A stretch of DNA of 64,000 nt from Gemmata sp051859125 (lineage in GTDB: Bacteria; Planctomycetota; Planctomycetia; Gemmatales; Gemmataceae), in contig NZ_JBHYGG010000112.1 of NCBI RefSeq assembly GCF_051859125.1, positions 1 to 64,000 of the forward strand, read 5' to 3'. The first letter of the stretch is position 1. Every line of letters begins with the position of its first letter. The notes under the pieces are model-generated. The model made no database searches and had not been told where the DNA came from. It worked only from the letters and a program-made list of their open reading frames with translations. Positions 61,230 through 64,000 of this stretch are shown piece after piece. The position numbers were made by a program, and so were the translations under genes.

Positions 61230-62108
61230 TCAGGCTCCGATCCCGAGGAGTCCGAAGTCCACCGCGTCGCACACCCGCTCGACGTAGGCCGCGTCCGGTT
61301 GCCGCACGAACTTGTTGCGGTCCACCGCGGGGCTGTACGAGCACCACAGGTACTCGGACCCGTTCTTGATCGAGACCGTGAGCCCCGGGCAAATGACCAC
61401 GTTGGTCAGGTTGGGGCGGTCCAGGAACTTGAACGTCACCTTGGCCCGCCGGGTGTCGTCGATCTGGCAGTTGCCCCCCATGAAGACCTGCGACCGCGCG
61501 GGCTTGCCGTAGAACGCCGCGTGGTTCGTGCTCCCCACCATCGCCTTGACGACGTCGATGTAGGCCAGGGTGACCGACTGGAACGTCACGGTCCGCGACC
61601 ACTCCAGGTTCGGGCTGATCCGCTCGCACCCCTCGACGCCGTCCCGGGTGACGCCGATCGCCCCCTTGTAGTCCGGCGCGTCGGTGCCGGTCCCGTCGCC
61701 GTCGCGGAGGTACCGCCCGGTCGTCTCCTTGCTCTGCGTGATCTTCTCGGTGACGCCGGTGAAGTCGAAACTGTACTCGGGGCCGAGCGGGTCGTTCGGC
61801 CCCGGGGCGGCGGCCACGGGCGTGGGCGGGCCGACGATCCCGACCGCCGGGTACAGCGGGGCGGCGTCCGGCCCGTAGTTCGCCGTGGCCCGCCAGAACT
61901 TGCCCCCGAGGGTCCAGTGCGTGAAGTCGAGCCGGGTGAGCGGGTTGGTCTTGAACGTGAACGCCGCCGGGATCGCCGCGTCGAACGCGGTCCGCGACTC
62001 CGCGTCGTCGTCGGTCCCGTACCCGACGAACTCCAGCACGCCCTGTTCGCGGTCCTTGGAGTAAGTCCAGTGCCGCGAGTCGAACATTTCCTGGATGGTG
62101 ATGGCCAC
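61230..62108 (-). CDS. Phage tail-associated protein, 292 aa
   Basis: MAITIQEMFDSRHWTYSKDR opens a beta-rich protein with WTLGGKFWRATANYGPDAAP, LEWSRTVTFQSVTLAYIDVVKAMVGSTN and QVFMGGNCQIDDTRRAKVTFKFL. The pattern (post-tape-measure position, 9 bp gap) fits a distal tail or baseplate component. I do not recognise a named family. Confidence 0.55.
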   Translation of the reverse strand: MAITIQEMFDSRHWTYSKDREQGVLEFVGYGTDDDAESRTAFDAAIPAAFTFKTNPLTRLDFTHWTLGGKFWRATANYGPDAAPLYPAVGIVGPPTPVAAAPGPNDPLGPEYSFDFTGVTEKITQSKETTGRYLRDGDGTGTDAPDYKGAIGVTRDGVEGCERISPNLEWSRTVTFQSVTLAYIDVVKAMVGSTNHAAFYGKPARSQVFMGGNCQIDDTRRAKVTFKFLDRPNLTNVVICPGLTVSIKNGSEYLWCSYSPAVDRNKFVRQPDAAYVERVCDAVDFGLLGIGA

Positions 62109-62117
62109 GGTCTACCC

Positions 62118-64000
62118 TCACGTTGCGAACAGGCCGTTCGTGTCCCGGATCTCTTCGAGCAGCCCGACCGCCTTGTCGAGCCGGTCCACCTGCTGCTTCC
62201 CGTAGTTGTTGCCGGGGGCCATGCCGCCGAACGCCTGCGAGAAGTCCGCCGCCTGGTACGCCCCCTTGACCGCGTCCCCGAGTTGCTCCGATCGCCCGGC
62301 GATGCTCGCGGCGACCCGCCCGCCGAGTTCCGGGCTCGCGGCCAGTTTCGCGGCCCCGCCCACGCCGCCGCTCAGGGCGTCGATGGCCGCGGCGTCGATG
62401 GACAGTCGCTCCGTGATCTCGCGGATCCGCTCGCGGAGCGGGACCGCCTTGTCCGCCTCGGCCTTGCGGGTCGCGGCCTGCTCCGTCATCGTGCGGTTCT
62501 TCGCGGCCTCGAGCTCGCGGACGATCCCGGCGACCGCCTCGTTCTTGTTCTGCTCGATCTGCTCCTTGCGGGCGTTGATGTCCCGCTGCATCTCGTCGGC
62601 CTTGCCGGACGTGATGCGGAGCAGGTCCGACGCCTTGAGGGCCGGGACGATCATCGCTTCGATGAACACGAGTAGCTTGGTTTCGAGGAACGCCTGCGTC
62701 TTCTGCCACGCCACGAGCACCCACTCCATGAGCGCCCGCCAGGCGTCCCGGAACAGGTTCGTGAAGTGGTGCCAGGGCGCGAGGAGCCCGGACACGAAGT
62801 CGTGCCACAGGGCCTCCATCGCCAAGAGCGCGATCTCCCAGGCGCCCCGGAGCGACCCGACCTTGAACGCGGCCAGGATGCCGTCGACCGCGGCCCCGAC
62901 CGTCTCCATCATGCGGCTGAACGCCGCACCGATCTCGGCCGCGACCGCCCGCCCCACCTCGGACGTGCGGAGCCACTTCTCGATCAGGACGCCGGCCAGG
63001 ATCGCCACCCACGTGAGCGGGTTGAGCAGGAGGCCGACCGCGGCGACGAGGGCCTTCACGGCGACGGCGGCGAGGAAGAACAACTTCACCACGCCGACGA
63101 TCACCAGCCCGGCCGCGCCCAGCGCGATGAGCCCCACCACAACGGCCCCAATGGTCGCCGCGAGCCCGCGGTTCTCGCCGATCCACTCCGTCGCCCGGTT
63201 GGCCACCCACTGGACGCCCGCGGCGGCCGCGGACAGCGCGGGGGCAAGCACCTCGCCGACCGAGATCGCCGCACTCTCGGCGGCACCGCGCATCCGCCGC
63301 CACGCCCCGCCGATGCCGGCGTCCATCTGGGCCGCGGTCCGCTCGGCCGTCCCGCCCGCGTCGGCGAGCGCCGCCTCGAGGTCCTTCACGTTCACCGTGG
63401 CGCTCCCGAGCCCCGCCGCGGACGTGATCCCGAGCAGCCCGAAGAACTCGTTGAGCTTCTCGATCTTCTGGCCGCCCGACAGCCCGGCCATGCTCGCCTG
63501 GATGTCGCCGATGACGTCGATGACCGGCCGCAGTTCCCCCGCGGCGTCGCGGCCGGTCACCCCGAACAGGCGGTTCAGGTCGGCCTCGTTCGCCCCGAGC
63601 AGCACCTGCATGCGGCGGAGCGCGGTCCCGGCCTCGCTCCCGCGGATGCCGAGGTTGCCGAGCGCGGCGGACAGGGCCAGCGCCTTGTCGAGCGACATGC
63701 CGAACTGGTTCGCGACCGGCGCGACGTACTGGAACGTCTCGGCCAGCCCCGCGAGGTTGATCGCGCTCTTGTTGGCCGCGACCGCGAACTTGTCGGCGAT
63801 CGCCGTCGCGGCCTCGGCGGGCAGCTTGAACGTGTTGAGCGCGTCGGCCATCCCCTGGGCGGCGATGGCCGGGTCGGCGTCGCCGGCGCGGGCCAGGTTG
63901 AGGACGGCCGGGGCCATCGCGATGACCTGGTCCGGGTTGAAGCCCGCTGTGCCGAGCACGTTCATGAGCTTCGCGACCTCGGTGGCCGTGTACCCGCTCG
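62118..64000 (-). CDS. Phage tail tape measure protein (5' end outside the window)
   Basis: The frame runs past the right edge (SGYTATEVAKLMNVLG at the boundary), so the start is missing; 627 residues are visible. The TP901-type core is clear: GVADALNT-like AAQGMADALNTF, AVAANKSAINLAGLAETFQYVAPVAN, LSAALGNLGIRGSEAGTALRRM and FGVTGRDAAGELRPVIDVIGDI. Hydrophobic stretches (GLAATIGAVVVGLIALGAAGLVIVGVV; AVGLLLNPLTWVAILAGVLI) and a C-terminal coil (EMQRDINARKEQIEQNKNEAVAGIVREL) follow. It sets tail length in long-tailed phages, which marks this element as tailed-phage derived. Confidence 0.85.
   Translation of the reverse strand, partial: SGYTATEVAKLMNVLGTAGFNPDQVIAMAPAVLNLARAGDADPAIAAQGMADALNTFKLPAEAATAIADKFAVAANKSAINLAGLAETFQYVAPVANQFGMSLDKALALSAALGNLGIRGSEAGTALRRMQVLLGANEADLNRLFGVTGRDAAGELRPVIDVIGDIQASMAGLSGGQKIEKLNEFFGLLGITSAAGLGSATVNVKDLEAALADAGGTAERTAAQMDAGIGGAWRRMRGAAESAAISVGEVLAPALSAAAAGVQWVANRATEWIGENRGLAATIGAVVVGLIALGAAGLVIVGVVKLFFLAAVAVKALVAAVGLLLNPLTWVAILAGVLIEKWLRTSEVGRAVAAEIGAAFSRMMETVGAAVDGILAAFKVGSLRGAWEIALLAMEALWHDFVSGLLAPWHHFTNLFRDAWRALMEWVLVAWQKTQAFLETKLLVFIEAMIVPALKASDLLRITSGKADEMQRDINARKEQIEQNKNEAVAGIVRELEAAKNRTMTEQAATRKAEADKAVPLRERIREITERLSIDAAAIDALSGGVGGAAKLAASPELGGRVAASIAGRSEQLGDAVKGAYQAADFSQAFGGMAPGNNYGKQQVDRLDKAVGLLEEIRDTNGLFAT

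Larger units (their letters stand above)
49224..64000. mobile_element. Prophage-like element, left part (continues beyond the window)
   Basis: It begins at a tRNA-Ala 3' half and continues with small phage-type genes, an XRE repressor with paired operators and leftward late genes including a tape measure protein. The integrase and the second att site are expected outside the window on the right. Confidence 0.75.

Noticed and set aside
58548..62675. Open frame of 1375 codons on the plus strand
   Set aside because: It is the antisense of the fibre-like, tail and tape measure genes, whose products have recognisable domains. Its own translation is Arg/Val/Pro/Gly-rich low complexity. Long antisense frames are common at this GC content.

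Overview
The window is very GC-rich DNA from a planctomycete, most likely the Gemmata/Gemmataceae group. The markers for this are a DUF1501 Tat-exported protein, a DUF1559 prepilin-like protein, a small lipoprotein with a regulatory-like fold, a secreted sulfatase, MlrC, leucine-rich repeats and planctomycete-type integrases that end inside tRNA genes. No rRNA genes or CRISPR arrays were seen.

Region by region. (1) 1-4400 is accessory DNA: a small two-gene unit inside a repeat whose degraded second copy lies near 19740-20875, a relic integrase with a tRNA 3' half, a methyltransferase fragment fused to it, and a DUF1810 pseudogene. (2) 4622-11633 is a compact six-gene minus-strand operon: DUF1501, DUF1559, lipoprotein, mandelate-racemase-type enolase, MlrC, MFS importer. 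It is divergent from a FadR-type regulator at 11804, with a palindrome of the FadR half-site type between them; a sugar-acid or related catabolic unit is inferred. (3) 12685-19446 is the conserved RDD / SpoIIM / DUF58 / MoxR / DUF4350 / DUF4129 membrane cluster. (4) 19447-23500 holds the second repeat copy, a serine recombinase and a tyrosine recombinase. (5) 23526-39233 is a 15.7 kb integrated element bounded by 46 bp direct repeats of the 3' part of tRNA-Lys(CUU). It carries a nuclease/PIN-like candidate defence gene, a type IIG restriction-modification enzyme, a HEPN-like protein, an excisionase-like protein, a replication module (DUF669-like, archaeo-eukaryotic primase, DnaB-like ATPase, winged helix), an LRR protein and the integrase. 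(6) 39262-49220 is core: tRNA-Lys, pheT, ppk1, sulfatase, secreted protein, DUF1328, esterase. (7) 49224-64000 and beyond is a prophage-like element inserted at a tRNA-Ala(GGC): a left arm of small genes, an XRE repressor with two near-identical operators, then leftward late genes up to a tape measure protein cut by the window end.

The most unusual observation is at the 15.7 kb element. The integrase frame reads through the att core and, if the two ends are joined as in the excised circle, continues without a stop for 70 more codons in the left end. The att site would therefore lie inside the integrase gene, and integration would exchange the protein's C-terminal tail. A relic at 2252-2890 preserves the same order (integrase, tRNA half, tail).
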